DNA of 64,000 nucleotides, from contig NZ_JASTLC010000001.1 in assembly GCF_030499575.1 (NCBI RefSeq), forward strand, positions 3,868,001-3,932,000, written 5' to 3'. The notes below the pieces were generated by a model that was not told the origin of the DNA, did not search any database, and saw nothing but the letters and a program-made list of their open reading frames with translations. This DNA comes from Streptomyces sp. DG2A-72 (GTDB taxonomy: Bacteria > Actinomycetota > Actinomycetes > Streptomycetales > Streptomycetaceae). The translations under genes were made by a program, and so were the position numbers. The first letter of the stretch is position 1, and every line of letters starts with the position of its first letter. Shown here piece by piece: positions 1 to 8,024 of this stretch.

Positions 1-2
1 GC

Positions 3-773
3 ATCGCCTTCGAAGCGGCCGGCGCGGACGTGCTCGACCGCACCGGCATCCAGGGCTCCGTCGGCGCCCGCGAGGCGGTCAAGGGCGGCGACGCGGACGG
101 GATGTACGAGTACACGGGCACCGCCTGGATCACCTACCTCGGCAACAGCGAGCCCATCGCCGACCCGCAGAAGCAGTGGGAGGCGGTGCGGGACGCGGAC
201 GCGAAGAACGGGCTGACCTGGCTGCCGCCGGCGTCGCTCAACAACACGTACGCCCTCGCCATGAACCAGGCCAACTTCAAGAAGTACGGCACGAAGACCC
301 TCTTCGACGTGGCCGCCCTGTCGAAGTCCGACCCGAGCGCGGTGACGCTCTGCGTGGAGGGCGAGTTCGCCAACCGGGCGGACGGATTGCCGGGCATGCA
401 GAAGGCGTACGGCATGGACGTACCGGCGGGCAACATCACGCAGATGGACACCGGGATCATCTACACGCAGGCGGCGAAGGGCAGTTGCACCTACGGGGAG
501 GTCTTCACCACCGACGGGCGCATCAAGTCGATGAACCTCGAGGTGATGCGGGACGACAAGAAGTTCTTCCCCAACTACAACGCGGCGCCCGAGATCAACT
601 CCAAGACGCTGAAGAAGTATCCGGCGATCGCGGACGTCCTCGACCCGGTCACCAGGCGGTTGGACAACGCGGTGGCGCAGGAGCTGAACGCGAAGGTGGA
701 TGTCGAGGGGGAGGATCCGCATCAGGTGGCGTTGGACTGGATGGTGGAGGAGGGGTTTGTCAGGGAGGGGTGA
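3..773 (+). CDS. Glycine betaine/proline ABC transporter substrate-binding protein, C-terminal part
   Basis: The reading frame is open to the left edge, so the N terminus (signal peptide and first lobe) lies outside the window. The visible ~256 residues look like the second lobe of an OpuAC-type quaternary-amine binding protein: a WITYLGNSEPIADPQKQW stretch early and the typical end 'LNAKVDVEGEDP...ALDWMVEEGFV'. Proteins of this family capture glycine betaine or proline outside the membrane and hand it to an ABC permease for osmoprotectant uptake. Permease and ATPase genes would lie to the left. No obvious stem-loop terminator follows; a regulator gene starts 65 bases downstream. Family assignment is good; the exact ligand is inference. 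Confidence 0.82.
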   Translation: MAFEAAGADVLDRTGIQGSVGAREAVKGGDADGMYEYTGTAWITYLGNSEPIADPQKQWEAVRDADAKNGLTWLPPASLNNTYALAMNQANFKKYGTKTLFDVAALSKSDPSAVTLCVEGEFANRADGLPGMQKAYGMDVPAGNITQMDTGIIYTQAAKGSCTYGEVFTTDGRIKSMNLEVMRDDKKFFPNYNAAPEINSKTLKKYPAIADVLDPVTRRLDNAVAQELNAKVDVEGEDPHQVALDWMVEEGFVREG

Positions 774-801
774 GGGGGCTGGACCTGCTTACAAAGGACC
801 C

Positions 802-823
802 GTTGCAAAGGTCTCTTTGCAAC
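802..823. promoter_or_regulatory. Perfect 9-bp inverted repeat (operator) before ArsR-like gene
   Basis: GTTGCAAAG-GTCT-CTTTGCAAC is a perfect dyad ending 15 bases before the start codon at 839. A further CTTTGC half-site (829-834) and an ACAAAGG (791-797) flank it. Position and symmetry suggest an autoregulatory operator for the downstream winged-helix regulator. Confidence 0.6.
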
Positions 824-838
824 GCTACCTTTGCATGC

Positions 839-1426
839 ATGACCGAGCCCGAAGAGCCCAAGGTGCGCACACTGGATGCCCGCTCACTGCGCGGGCTGGC
901 GCATCCGCTGCGCATTCAGCTGCTGGTCGCGTTGCGGCGGCATGGACCGGCCACGGCGTCGATGCTCGCGGAGCGGCTGGGTGAGTCGAGCGGCGCCACC
1001 AGCTACCACCTGCGCCAGCTCGCCGCGCACGGCTTCGTGGAGGACGCGCCGGAGCGAGGCAAGGGGCGGGAGCGGTGGTGGCAGGCGGCCGACGATGGCG
1101 TGCGGTTCGACGAGACGCTGCGCCGGGACCCGGATCCGAGCGTGCGCGGTGCGGCAGCCGTGTTCATGCACGAGGTTTCGAACGTGCACACCCAGGAGCT
1201 CGCGACCTGGCTCGGCAATCCGAGCGACTGGTCGGTGGAGTGGGACCGCGCGAGCGATCTGAGCGACTTCACGCTGCGGCTCACGCCCGAGCTCGCCGAG
1301 GAACTCATCGAGAAGATGCACGACCTGGTGCAGAGCTATGCGTCACTGCCATCTCTGTCCGAGGACACCCCGGACGCGGAGACGGTACGCGTCCACACGC
1401 ACGTCTTTCCCAGCCCGACGCATTGA
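839..1426 (+). CDS. ArsR-like winged helix-turn-helix transcriptional regulator
   Basis: A 195-residue protein. Residues about 15-75 form a winged HTH ('LRGLAHPLRIQLLVALRRHG ... ATSYHLRQLAAHGFVED'), the arrangement of ArsR-type dimeric repressors; the rest is a helical C-terminal part rich in charged residues without a metal-binding CxC motif. I chose the ATG at 839; another ATG at 835 is out of frame and longer readings have no support. A perfect inverted repeat lies just upstream, consistent with autoregulation. A 66-residue ORF follows after 14 bases and is probably cotranscribed. What signal it senses is unknown. Confidence 0.85.
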   Translation: MTEPEEPKVRTLDARSLRGLAHPLRIQLLVALRRHGPATASMLAERLGESSGATSYHLRQLAAHGFVEDAPERGKGRERWWQAADDGVRFDETLRRDPDPSVRGAAAVFMHEVSNVHTQELATWLGNPSDWSVEWDRASDLSDFTLRLTPELAEELIEKMHDLVQSYASLPSLSEDTPDAETVRVHTHVFPSPTH

Positions 1427-1440
1427 GAGGCGACCACCCG

Positions 1441-1641
1441 ATGCACCCCGACATCCATCTCGCCCTGCATCACGCCCGTGCCGCCGAGCTGCGTGCCGAG
1501 GCAGCGGCACACCGTCTCGCGGGCGCCACGGCGAAGCCCGGCCGTCCCTTGCGGACCCGCGTCGGCTGGACCCTCGTAGAAGTGGGCCTGCGACTGGCCA
1601 CCCCCAGACCGTCGGCCCCGGCGCCCAGCCCTAGCAGCTAG
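1441..1641 (+). CDS. Small hypothetical protein (66 aa)
   Basis: Starts 14 bases after the ArsR-like gene with an ATG following AGAGGCGACC, which can serve as ribosome binding site. The product is Ala/Arg/His rich ('MHPDIHLALHHARAAELRAEAAAHRLAG') with an amphipathic helix and then a Pro/Ser tail. No domain is recognised. Small ORFs of this style often sit behind HTH regulators in Streptomyces. Its stop overlaps, tail to tail, the end of the protease gene on the other strand by 11 bases. Confidence 0.5.
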   Translation: MHPDIHLALHHARAAELRAEAAAHRLAGATAKPGRPLRTRVGWTLVEVGLRLATPRPSAPAPSPSS

Positions 1642-2425
1642 GCACGGAACCCTTCCCGCTCTCCAACGCCACCAGCGCACTGACCGCGCCCTTGAGGTTG
1701 GTCACCGGAATCAGCCGCAGCCCCTTCGGCAGCTCCGACTTCGCGTCGCCGCACTCGTCCTTCGGGACCAGGAACACGGTCGCCCCGTCGCGCCGCGCGG
1801 CCTGCGTCTTCAGGGCGACGCCGCCGACCGCGCCGACCGTTCCGTCGGCCTCGATCGTCCCCGTGCCGGCGACGCTACGACCGCCGGTGAGGTCGCCGCC
1901 GCTGCCGTTGCCGTTGAGCTTGTCGATGATGCCGAGGGAGAAGAGGAGCCCGGCGCTGGGGCCGCCGACGTCGGCGAGCCTCAGGGTGACCTTGACGTTC
2001 TTGTCGCTGAGGTCGAGATAGTTCAGCGCGGCCTCGGTCGCCGCGTCCTGCGACGCGCGCATCTGCTCCGTGTTGTGCCGCTCGATCTCCTTGACGCTCT
2101 TACCGCTCGGATAGACGGAGTCGCGCGGCATGACCGCCCGATCCGTACGGAACCAGGAGTCGATCACGTCCCCGAGCGAAACGTCCGTATCCGGGTTGGT
2201 CGCCTCGATCGTCGTCATTCGCAGCTGCCCGCTCGTGTCACGGGTCGACGCCCCGGAAATCGTGATCACCGGCGTCCCCCGGTTCTCCCCGAGCACATCC
2301 GCGGTCAGCCCCGGCTGCGTCAACGAAAACGGCAGCGGCGCGAACACCGCCGCCCCGATCAGACCGACGACGGGCAGAGCACAGACGACCAGGGCCTGCG
2401 GGCGCGTGAGACGAGAGAGGAACAC
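1631..2425 (-). CDS. Membrane-anchored Lon-like (S16) serine protease, PDZ-less YlbL type
   Basis: 264 residues: one N-terminal membrane segment (about 10-30), a linker, then a Lon proteolytic domain. The Ser-Lys dyad is visible as Ser157 in GGPSAG and Lys206 in GGVALK. Residues 70-135 (MTTIEATNPDTDVSLGDVI... SQDAATEAAL) match the conserved N-terminal part of the YlbL/SdrC-like family, but the PDZ domain normally inserted before the protease domain appears to be absent, making it shorter than the usual ~340 residues. It should act outside the membrane on an unknown protein. No ATPase domain is present. It is the only gene in its transcription unit. Confidence 0.82.
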   Translation of the reverse strand: MFLSRLTRPQALVVCALPVVGLIGAAVFAPLPFSLTQPGLTADVLGENRGTPVITISGASTRDTSGQLRMTTIEATNPDTDVSLGDVIDSWFRTDRAVMPRDSVYPSGKSVKEIERHNTEQMRASQDAATEAALNYLDLSDKNVKVTLRLADVGGPSAGLLFSLGIIDKLNGNGSGGDLTGGRSVAGTGTIEADGTVGAVGGVALKTQAARRDGATVFLVPKDECGDAKSELPKGLRLIPVTNLKGAVSALVALESGKGSVPSC

Positions 2426-2651
2426 GGGATCAATCTAACGGGCGAGGTTCGGGGTGGTGACCGAGGGCAGCACGTAGAGCTGCGGGCATGCGTGCCGCAA
2501 GGGCGGCGCCCACCCAGCAGCCTGCACCCGCGGGCCACACAGCCTGCGGGCAGTCGTGCCGCCTGGGGCGGCACGGGTGGGCGCAGGCGGCACCCCGTCA
2601 GCGCCGGGCTGCGCGACCCACCCCCGCCCAGCCCTCACGCACGGCAACTGC

Positions 2652-3302
2652 TCAGCGCAGCGCCTCCGCAACCTCCCGCGCCGCATCGACGACCCTCGGC
2701 CCCACCCGCTCCGGCACCGCATCCGCCAGCATCACGACCCCCACACTCCCCTCGACCCCGGTCACCCCGATCAACGGCGCCGCAGCCCCACTCGCCCCCG
2801 CCTCCAGCTCACCGTGCGTCAGGGTGTACCCCGGCTCCGCCACCGCCCGCTGTCGCGCGGAGAGGATCGCCTTGCCCGCGGCGCCCCGGTCCAGCGGATG
2901 CCGGAACCCCGCCCGATACGCCACGTGATAGTCGGTCCACGTCGGCTCGACGACCGCGACGGCCAACGCCTCCGCCCCGTCCACCAGCGTGAGATGCGCG
3001 GTCGCACCTATGTCCTCGGCCAGCGACCGCAGAGCGGGCAACGCCGCCTCCCGCACCAAGGGATGCACCTGACGCCCCAGCCGCAGCACTCCGAGCCCGA
3101 CCCGGGCACGTCCGCCCAGGTCACGTCGTACCAGTGCATGCTGCTCAAGCGTGGCGAGCAACCGGTACACCACGGTCCGGTTGACGCCCAGTTTGTGGGA
3201 AAGCTCGGTGACGGTCAGCCCGTGGTCCGTGTCGGCCAGCAGTTTGAGGACACGCAGTCCCCGGTCGAGCGTCTGGGAGGTCTCCGCGGTCACGACGCCC
3301 AC
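2652..3302 (-). CDS. IclR-family transcriptional regulator
   Basis: 216 residues. An N-terminal winged HTH (about 8-65, 'TLDRGLRVLKLLADTDHGLTVTELSHKLGVNRTVVYRLLATLE') is followed by the IclR effector domain (about 75-216) with 'RHPLDRGAAGKAIL' typical of the ligand pocket. The effector domain is slightly short compared with the usual 250-residue family members. Probably a local repressor or activator of a small-molecule catabolic gene; no cotranscribed enzyme is visible. Start taken as the ATG at 3302. Confidence 0.88.
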   Translation of the reverse strand: MGVVTAETSQTLDRGLRVLKLLADTDHGLTVTELSHKLGVNRTVVYRLLATLEQHALVRRDLGGRARVGLGVLRLGRQVHPLVREAALPALRSLAEDIGATAHLTLVDGAEALAVAVVEPTWTDYHVAYRAGFRHPLDRGAAGKAILSARQRAVAEPGYTLTHGELEAGASGAAAPLIGVTGVEGSVGVVMLADAVPERVGPRVVDAAREVAEALR

Positions 3303-3688
3303 TCCTTAGTGGTGAGGTCGACGGCCCCCTCGCGGCGGATGCGTCACCGAGTCCCGTCGGTGACGCGTTTCAGAGGCCGACGATCGGTCGGCGGCCCGGC
3401 TTTCCGGGCCGCGACGCTTCACGGCTGCGCTCCGCGGCGGCGCTGCCACGGGGCGTGTGCGTAGCGGGACAGTAGCGAAGGGAGTTCGCTGAGCGGAAGG
3501 CTCCGTCCAGAATCCGGTCAGTTGCCGGTACGGACTACTTTGATTTGCGGCGGTATGCGCGCCCCAGAGGGGCGCGGGGCTGTAACATATGCGGCTCCGC
3601 CGCGTGGGCGCGACCAGCCACGGACGGCCCGCAGCCGAAAACACGACAGGTCCGCCCCGGAAAACCGGCTCAGGCACAGCGCCCAGCG
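3303..3688. other. Gene-free stretch carrying an interspersed repeat
   Basis: No convincing coding region. The left part has rev-strand promoter space for the IclR gene. The right part (about 3559-3640) contains a Streptomyces interspersed repeat, listed separately, next to the 3' end of the helicase gene. Confidence 0.6.
3559..3640 (+). repeat. Interspersed GC-rich repeat, copy 1 (variant with insert)
   Basis: The core GCGCCCC-AGA-GGGGCGC hairpin followed by a GCGCGACCAGCCAC segment matches copies at 19991 and 27381. Here the usual GGGGAACTGCGCGACC linker is replaced by a longer stretch (3582-3610) that holds a 21-bp string at 3587-3607 repeated exactly, in inverse, at 20503-20523. The element follows the helicase gene and may act as a 3'-end hairpin. 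Confidence 0.65.
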
Positions 3689-5485
3689 TCACCGCATGCG
3701 CGTGGCCCACTCCTGCACCTTGGCGATCCGCTGCCGCAGCTGACCCGCCGTGGCCTCCGCGCTCGGCGGCCCACCGCACACGCGTCGCAGCTCCGTATGA
3801 ATCACCCCGTGCGGCTTGCCGCTCTGGTGGACGTACGCGCTCACCATGGTGTTGAGCTGCTTGCGCAGCTCCATCATCTCCTTGTGGCTGACCACCGGCC
3901 GCCGCTCGGCGGGCAGTTCGAGCAGGTCGGCCTCGGAGTCCGGCTTCTTGCGGCTGTGCGCGATCTGCCGGGCCTGCCGCTTCTGCAGCAGCATTTGCAC
4001 CTGGTCGGGCTCCAGCAGCCCAGGAATACCGAGGTAGTCCTGCTCCTCCTCGCTGCCGGGGTGGGCCTGCATGCCGAACTCGGCGCCGTCGTACAGGACT
4101 CGGTCGAAGACGGCGTTGGACTCCAGCGCCTCGAAGGGCAGTTGGTCCTGTTCGCCGGTGTCCTCGTCCTGCTGCTGCTCGGCCTCCTGGAGGAGCTTCT
4201 CCTCCCCGGCGTACGGGTCCTCCTCGCCCTCCTTCTTGGGCTTGTCGAGGGCGTGGTCGCGCTCGACCTCCATCTCGTTGGCGAAAGTGAGGAGGTCGGG
4301 GATGGTGGGGAGGAAGACCGAGGCCGTCTCGCCGCGCCGCCGGGACCGTACGAAACGGCCGACGGCCTGCGCGAAGAACAGCGGCGTGGAGATGGTCGTG
4401 GCGTACACGCCGACCGCGAGCCGCGGCACGTCGACGCCTTCCGACACCATCCGGACCGCGACCATCCACCGGTCGTTGCTGCCGCTGAACTCGTCGATCC
4501 GGCCGGACGCGCCGGCGTCGTCGGACAGGACGAGCGTGGCCTTCGTGCCCGTGATCTCGCGGATGAGCTTGGCGTACGCACGTGCCGAGTCCTGGTCGGA
4601 CGCGATGACGAGCGCGCCCGCGTCCGGGATGGCCTTGCGGACCTCGGTCAGCCGCTGGTCGGCGGCGCGCAGCACGCTCGGCATCCACTCGCCGCGCGGG
4701 TCGAGGGCGGTGCGCCAGGCCTGGCTGATCGCGTCCTTGGTCATGGGCTCGCCGAGCCGGGCGGCGACCTCGTCACCGGCCTTCGTACGCCACCGCATGT
4801 TCCCGCTGTAGGAAAGGAAGATGACGGGGCGGACGACGCCGTCGGAGAGGGCGGAGCCGTAGCCGTACGTGTAGTCGGCGGCGGAGCGCCGGATTCCGTC
4901 GTTGCCCTCCTCGTAGGCCACGAACGGGATGGGGTTGGTGTCGGACCGGAACGGCGTACCGGTGAGCGCGAGCCGGCGCGTGGCCGGTTCGAAGGCCTCC
5001 AGGCAGGCCTCGCCCCAGGACTTGGAGTCACCGGCGTGATGGATCTCGTCGAGGATGACGAGGGTCTTGCGCTGCTCGACGCGGTTGCGGTGCAGCATGG
5101 GGCGCACGCCGACACCGGCGTACGTGACCGCGACGCCCTGGTAGTCCTTGCCGAGCGGCCCCGCGCTGTACTCCGGGTCGAGCTTGATCCCGATGCGCGC
5201 CGCCGCCTCCGCCCACTGCTTCTTCAGATGCTCGGTCGGCGCGACGACGGTCACCTGCTGCACGACGTGGTGGTGCAGCAGCCAGGACGCCAGCGTCAGC
5301 GCGAACGTCGTCTTTCCGGCGCCGGGCGTCGCCACGGCCAGGAAGTCACGCGGCTGTTCCTGGATGTACTTCTCCATCGCCCCTTGCTGCCAGGCACGCA
5401 GCTTGCTGGCGGTACCCCAGGGGGCGCGGCCGGGGAACGCGGGTGACAGGTGATGCGACGAGCTGCTGGCGGCGGTGGTAGTCAC
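3689..5485 (-). CDS. DEAD/DEAH-box superfamily II helicase
   Basis: 598 residues from the GTG at 5485, chosen because GGAG sits at a good distance before it; the ATG at 5530 would add 15 residues. Walker A is AVATPGAGKTT (residues about 50-60), the DEAH-type Walker B is DEIHH (146-150), motif III is LTGTPF, and the C-terminal helicase lobe holds 'FFAQAVGRFVRSRRRGE'. This layout resembles the ResIII/type-III-restriction helicase fold (XPB-like) found widely in actinobacteria. The last ~180 residues are acidic and Gln-rich, then helical. No methylase or nuclease gene is adjacent, so a general DNA or RNA repair or remodelling role is more likely than restriction. Confidence 0.87.
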   Translation of the reverse strand: MTTTAASSSSHHLSPAFPGRAPWGTASKLRAWQQGAMEKYIQEQPRDFLAVATPGAGKTTFALTLASWLLHHHVVQQVTVVAPTEHLKKQWAEAAARIGIKLDPEYSAGPLGKDYQGVAVTYAGVGVRPMLHRNRVEQRKTLVILDEIHHAGDSKSWGEACLEAFEPATRRLALTGTPFRSDTNPIPFVAYEEGNDGIRRSAADYTYGYGSALSDGVVRPVIFLSYSGNMRWRTKAGDEVAARLGEPMTKDAISQAWRTALDPRGEWMPSVLRAADQRLTEVRKAIPDAGALVIASDQDSARAYAKLIREITGTKATLVLSDDAGASGRIDEFSGSNDRWMVAVRMVSEGVDVPRLAVGVYATTISTPLFFAQAVGRFVRSRRRGETASVFLPTIPDLLTFANEMEVERDHALDKPKKEGEEDPYAGEEKLLQEAEQQQDEDTGEQDQLPFEALESNAVFDRVLYDGAEFGMQAHPGSEEEQDYLGIPGLLEPDQVQMLLQKRQARQIAHSRKKPDSEADLLELPAERRPVVSHKEMMELRKQLNTMVSAYVHQSGKPHGVIHTELRRVCGGPPSAEATAGQLRQRIAKVQEWATRMR

Positions 5486-5613
5486 GGTCTCCGTTGGGGG
5501 TTGGGCGGCCGGGTATGACAACCGGGCCACCCTACCGGCGCCGGGTTTCCGTCAACGGGCGGACTGTGCCGGGGCGCCCTTGGATGGGACTGAGGTCACA
5601 GTGGGCCTTGGGG

Positions 5614-5982
5614 TCAGCGTGCGAAGCGCGGCAACTGAGCCGCGATCTTCGGTACGTCCGATGCCCCCTGACAGACGTCGAGCACAAACGCCTCGGCCTC
5701 GTCCACGTCGAAGTCGGCGTCGAGGGGGTGCCCGTTCATGTGCAGGAAGACCCAGGTCGCGTACCAGGCGATGCGCTTGTTCCCGTCGACGAGGGCGTGG
5801 TTGCGGGCGAGGGACTCCATCAGGGCCGCGGCCTTCTGCCAGACGTCCGGATACGCGTCCTGCCCGAACACGCTTGATTGGGGACGCGCCAGTGCCGAGT
5901 CCAGGAGCCCGTAATCGCGCACCTCGTCCGCCCCGAGCCGCTTTGCGAGGTTCAGCAGCTCGGGCAGCGTGAGGTAGTGCAT
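5614..5982 (-). CDS. Doc-type Fic-fold toxin
   Basis: 122 residues with the Fic/Doc signature HALVDGNKRIAW (residues 62-73). Doc proteins carry the HxFx(D/E)xNK(R) form of the Fic motif and in phage P1 phosphorylate elongation factor Tu; here the Phe is Leu and the motif otherwise intact. The length is right for a single-domain Doc. Its ATG overlaps the stop of the upstream antitoxin gene by one base (TGATG), so the pair is translationally coupled with the antitoxin first, as usual in such modules. Confidence 0.87.
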   Translation of the reverse strand: MHYLTLPELLNLAKRLGADEVRDYGLLDSALARPQSSVFGQDAYPDVWQKAAALMESLARNHALVDGNKRIAWYATWVFLHMNGHPLDADFDVDEAEAFVLDVCQGASDVPKIAAQLPRFAR

Positions 5983-6179
5983 CAGGCGAGCCTCCGGTTC
6001 AGCTCGGCACTGGCCTTCAGCACGTGCTCGGCAGCCTCGTTGAACAGGCGCGAGTGCTCGTTTATTGCCGCGATCACGGCATCATGCGCGAAGGCCTGCA
6101 TGCTGCGCCCTTCCGCTGCCGCACGCTCACGCAGCGCGTCGAGCTCATCGTCCGTAAACCGCAGGTTCAGTCCAGCCAT
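5982..6179 (-). CDS. Antitoxin of the Doc pair (ribbon-helix-helix-like)
   Basis: 65 residues, 'MAGLNLRFTDDELDALRERAAAEGRSMQAFAHDAVIAAINEHSRL' style: a short beta strand followed by two helices, as in CopG/Arc/MetJ DNA-binding antitoxins, then a C-terminal helix that would cover the toxin. It is the first gene of the module. Family by fold-like pattern and context rather than by a specific motif. Confidence 0.78.
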   Translation of the reverse strand: MAGLNLRFTDDELDALRERAAAEGRSMQAFAHDAVIAAINEHSRLFNEAAEHVLKASAELNRRLA

Positions 6180-6191
6180 GCATCGACGGTA

Positions 6192-7766
6192 CTACGCGGT
6201 ACCACTCGGTGTCACCGCACAGCATCCATCAGCGGGCTCCGCCCTCGGGGCCCGCAGCCGCGTAGTCACCCAAGCCCCCACCAACGCCACCCCCGCCATC
6301 GGCAGGAACACCGCGGCGAACGCGGCAGGATGCGAACCCGCGCCGGCCGCCTCCGTCGCGGCGTGCGCCACCGTGCCGCCACCCAGTGCCGCGAAGGCCG
6401 CGCCGCCCGCCGCGAGGAGGAGGACGTTGGAGAGGCCGTCGGATATCTGGAGGGCGGCGGAGTTGGTGCCGGCGTCCTCGGGGGCGGAGAGCTTCAGCAG
6501 CAGCACGCTGGTGGAGGAGATCACCAGCCCCATGCCGAAGCAGCCCACGGCCCAGGCGACGGCAACGATCCAGGCCGGCACCGCCTCGATCAGCACGCTC
6601 GGCGCGGCGGCGATCGCGGCCGCGACCAACACCATCCCGAGCGTCATCAGCCGCTCCCGGTACGGCGCCACCCGCGCCCGCGACTGCACCCACGACCCCA
6701 GCGCCCACGTCCCACCGCCCGCCGCGAGCGAGAACCCGGCCAGCGTCGGCGACAGCCCCCGCTGGGTGACCAGCATCAACGGCACAAAGGACTCGGCGGC
6801 GATGAAGGAGCCCGCGGCCACCCCGCGCAACAACACGACGGACGGCAGCCCACGGGCCGCCCGGTACGTACCCCGCGGCAGCAGCCCCAGAGCGGCCGGC
6901 ACCATCAGCGCGGCACCCACCACGCCGGGCACCAGCGACAGCCACCGCAGATCCTGCGCGGCGTACTGCAGCAGCCCCGCGCCGAGCGAGATCCCGAGTG
7001 CGAGCCGGATACGACGCCGGTCGAAGGAGGCCCGGCGCACCCGCACAGGCTCGTCGGACATCGAACCGTCCACGGGGTCGCCCACCGAGCCGCCGGGCCG
7101 ACCACCCCCCGAACCATCCACCGGCCCCGCCGCCCGCCGCCGTATCTGCGGCAGCGCGAGCGCCAGTGGGAAGACGACGAGGACCGGGATGCCGACGAAC
7201 ACCCAGCGCCAGCCGAGGTGTTCGGTCACCGCGCCCGACGCCAGCGGGCCGACGATGGACGGCACGACCCAGCTCGCCGCGAACGCCGCCATGATCGCGG
7301 GCTGCAGTCGCCCCGGGTAGGCGCGGCCCACGACGACGTACAGCGCGACGATCACCAGCCCGCCGCCGAACCCCTGCACGGCCCGCCCCAGGATGAACAG
7401 CCACATCGCGCCCGCCGTGCCGGACAGCAGCAGACCGGCCGCGAAGGAGGCGATGCCTGTCGTCAACGCCCCGAGCGGCCCTCGCCGGTCCGACCACTGA
7501 CCGGAGAGCACCATGCCGAACAGGCTCGTCGTGAAGAATCCCGAGAACGCGAACGCGTACAGCGACACCCCGTCCAACTCCCGCGCCGCCACCGGCATCG
7601 CCGTCCCGACAGCGGTCGCCTCGAAGGCGATCAGCAGCACGACGGAGACGATCCCGACACTGAGCGCACGGTAGGAACGGCTCAGGACGGTCTCGTCGCG
7701 CTCGCCGGCCGAGGAGGCGCCGTCGGGATCAGCAACGTCGGTGTCACTCGGTTCGAGGGCGGTCAT
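6192..7766 (-). CDS. MFS transporter, 14-TM drug-efflux type (DHA2-like)
   Basis: 524 residues from the ATG at 7766 (MTALEPSDTD). The protein has a cytoplasmic acidic N terminus, 12-14 hydrophobic segments, the MFS loop motif 'GQWSDRRGPLGAL' between TM2 and TM3, and 'LGRAVQGFGGGLV' and 'GWRWVFVGIPV' typical of the EmrB/QacA group. A Gly/Pro/Asp-rich loop lies after TM6. An in-frame upstream start at 7853 would add 29 residues without membrane character. Likely exports a toxic or metabolic small molecule; substrate unknown. Confidence 0.87.
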   Translation of the reverse strand: MTALEPSDTDVADPDGASSAGERDETVLSRSYRALSVGIVSVVLLIAFEATAVGTAMPVAARELDGVSLYAFAFSGFFTTSLFGMVLSGQWSDRRGPLGALTTGIASFAAGLLLSGTAGAMWLFILGRAVQGFGGGLVIVALYVVVGRAYPGRLQPAIMAAFAASWVVPSIVGPLASGAVTEHLGWRWVFVGIPVLVVFPLALALPQIRRRAAGPVDGSGGGRPGGSVGDPVDGSMSDEPVRVRRASFDRRRIRLALGISLGAGLLQYAAQDLRWLSLVPGVVGAALMVPAALGLLPRGTYRAARGLPSVVLLRGVAAGSFIAAESFVPLMLVTQRGLSPTLAGFSLAAGGGTWALGSWVQSRARVAPYRERLMTLGMVLVAAAIAAAPSVLIEAVPAWIVAVAWAVGCFGMGLVISSTSVLLLKLSAPEDAGTNSAALQISDGLSNVLLLAAGGAAFAALGGGTVAHAATEAAGAGSHPAAFAAVFLPMAGVALVGAWVTTRLRAPRAEPADGCCAVTPSGTA

Positions 7767-7952
7767 GGTCGCCAGCGTAAGGGCCACAACCCACGTTGAC
7801 CCCTGTCGAGAGAACGGCCCCACCTCCGCCCTAGGTCGTACGACCGCCCCCACGCCCCCGTTTCATGAACGCGGTATGGCAGTCCCGTTGCACCACCCCC
7901 GCTTCCCTTGAGCCCCTCCCCCACAGCGCCCTACGGTCAATACACGAAGCAA

Positions 7953-8024
7953 GGCCGTGTGCCCGAGTGGTTGAGGGGCTCGCCTGCAAAGCGAGTTACG
8001 CGGGTTCGATTCCCGCCACGGCCT
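7953..8024 (+). tRNA. tRNA-Cys(GCA)
   Basis: A 72-nt cloverleaf: acceptor arms GGCCGTG and CACGGCC with discriminator T, D arm GCCC/GGGC, anticodon stem CTCGC/GCGAG around loop CTGCAAA (anticodon GCA), and T arm GCGGG-TTCGATT-CCCGC. Discriminator U73 and anticodon GCA identify cysteine. The CCA end is not encoded. Confidence 0.97.

Noticed and set aside
7953..8024. tRNA-Ala(TGC) reading of the anticodon loop
   Set aside because: Correct loop alignment CT-GCA-AA gives anticodon GCA, and the U discriminator fits cysteine.
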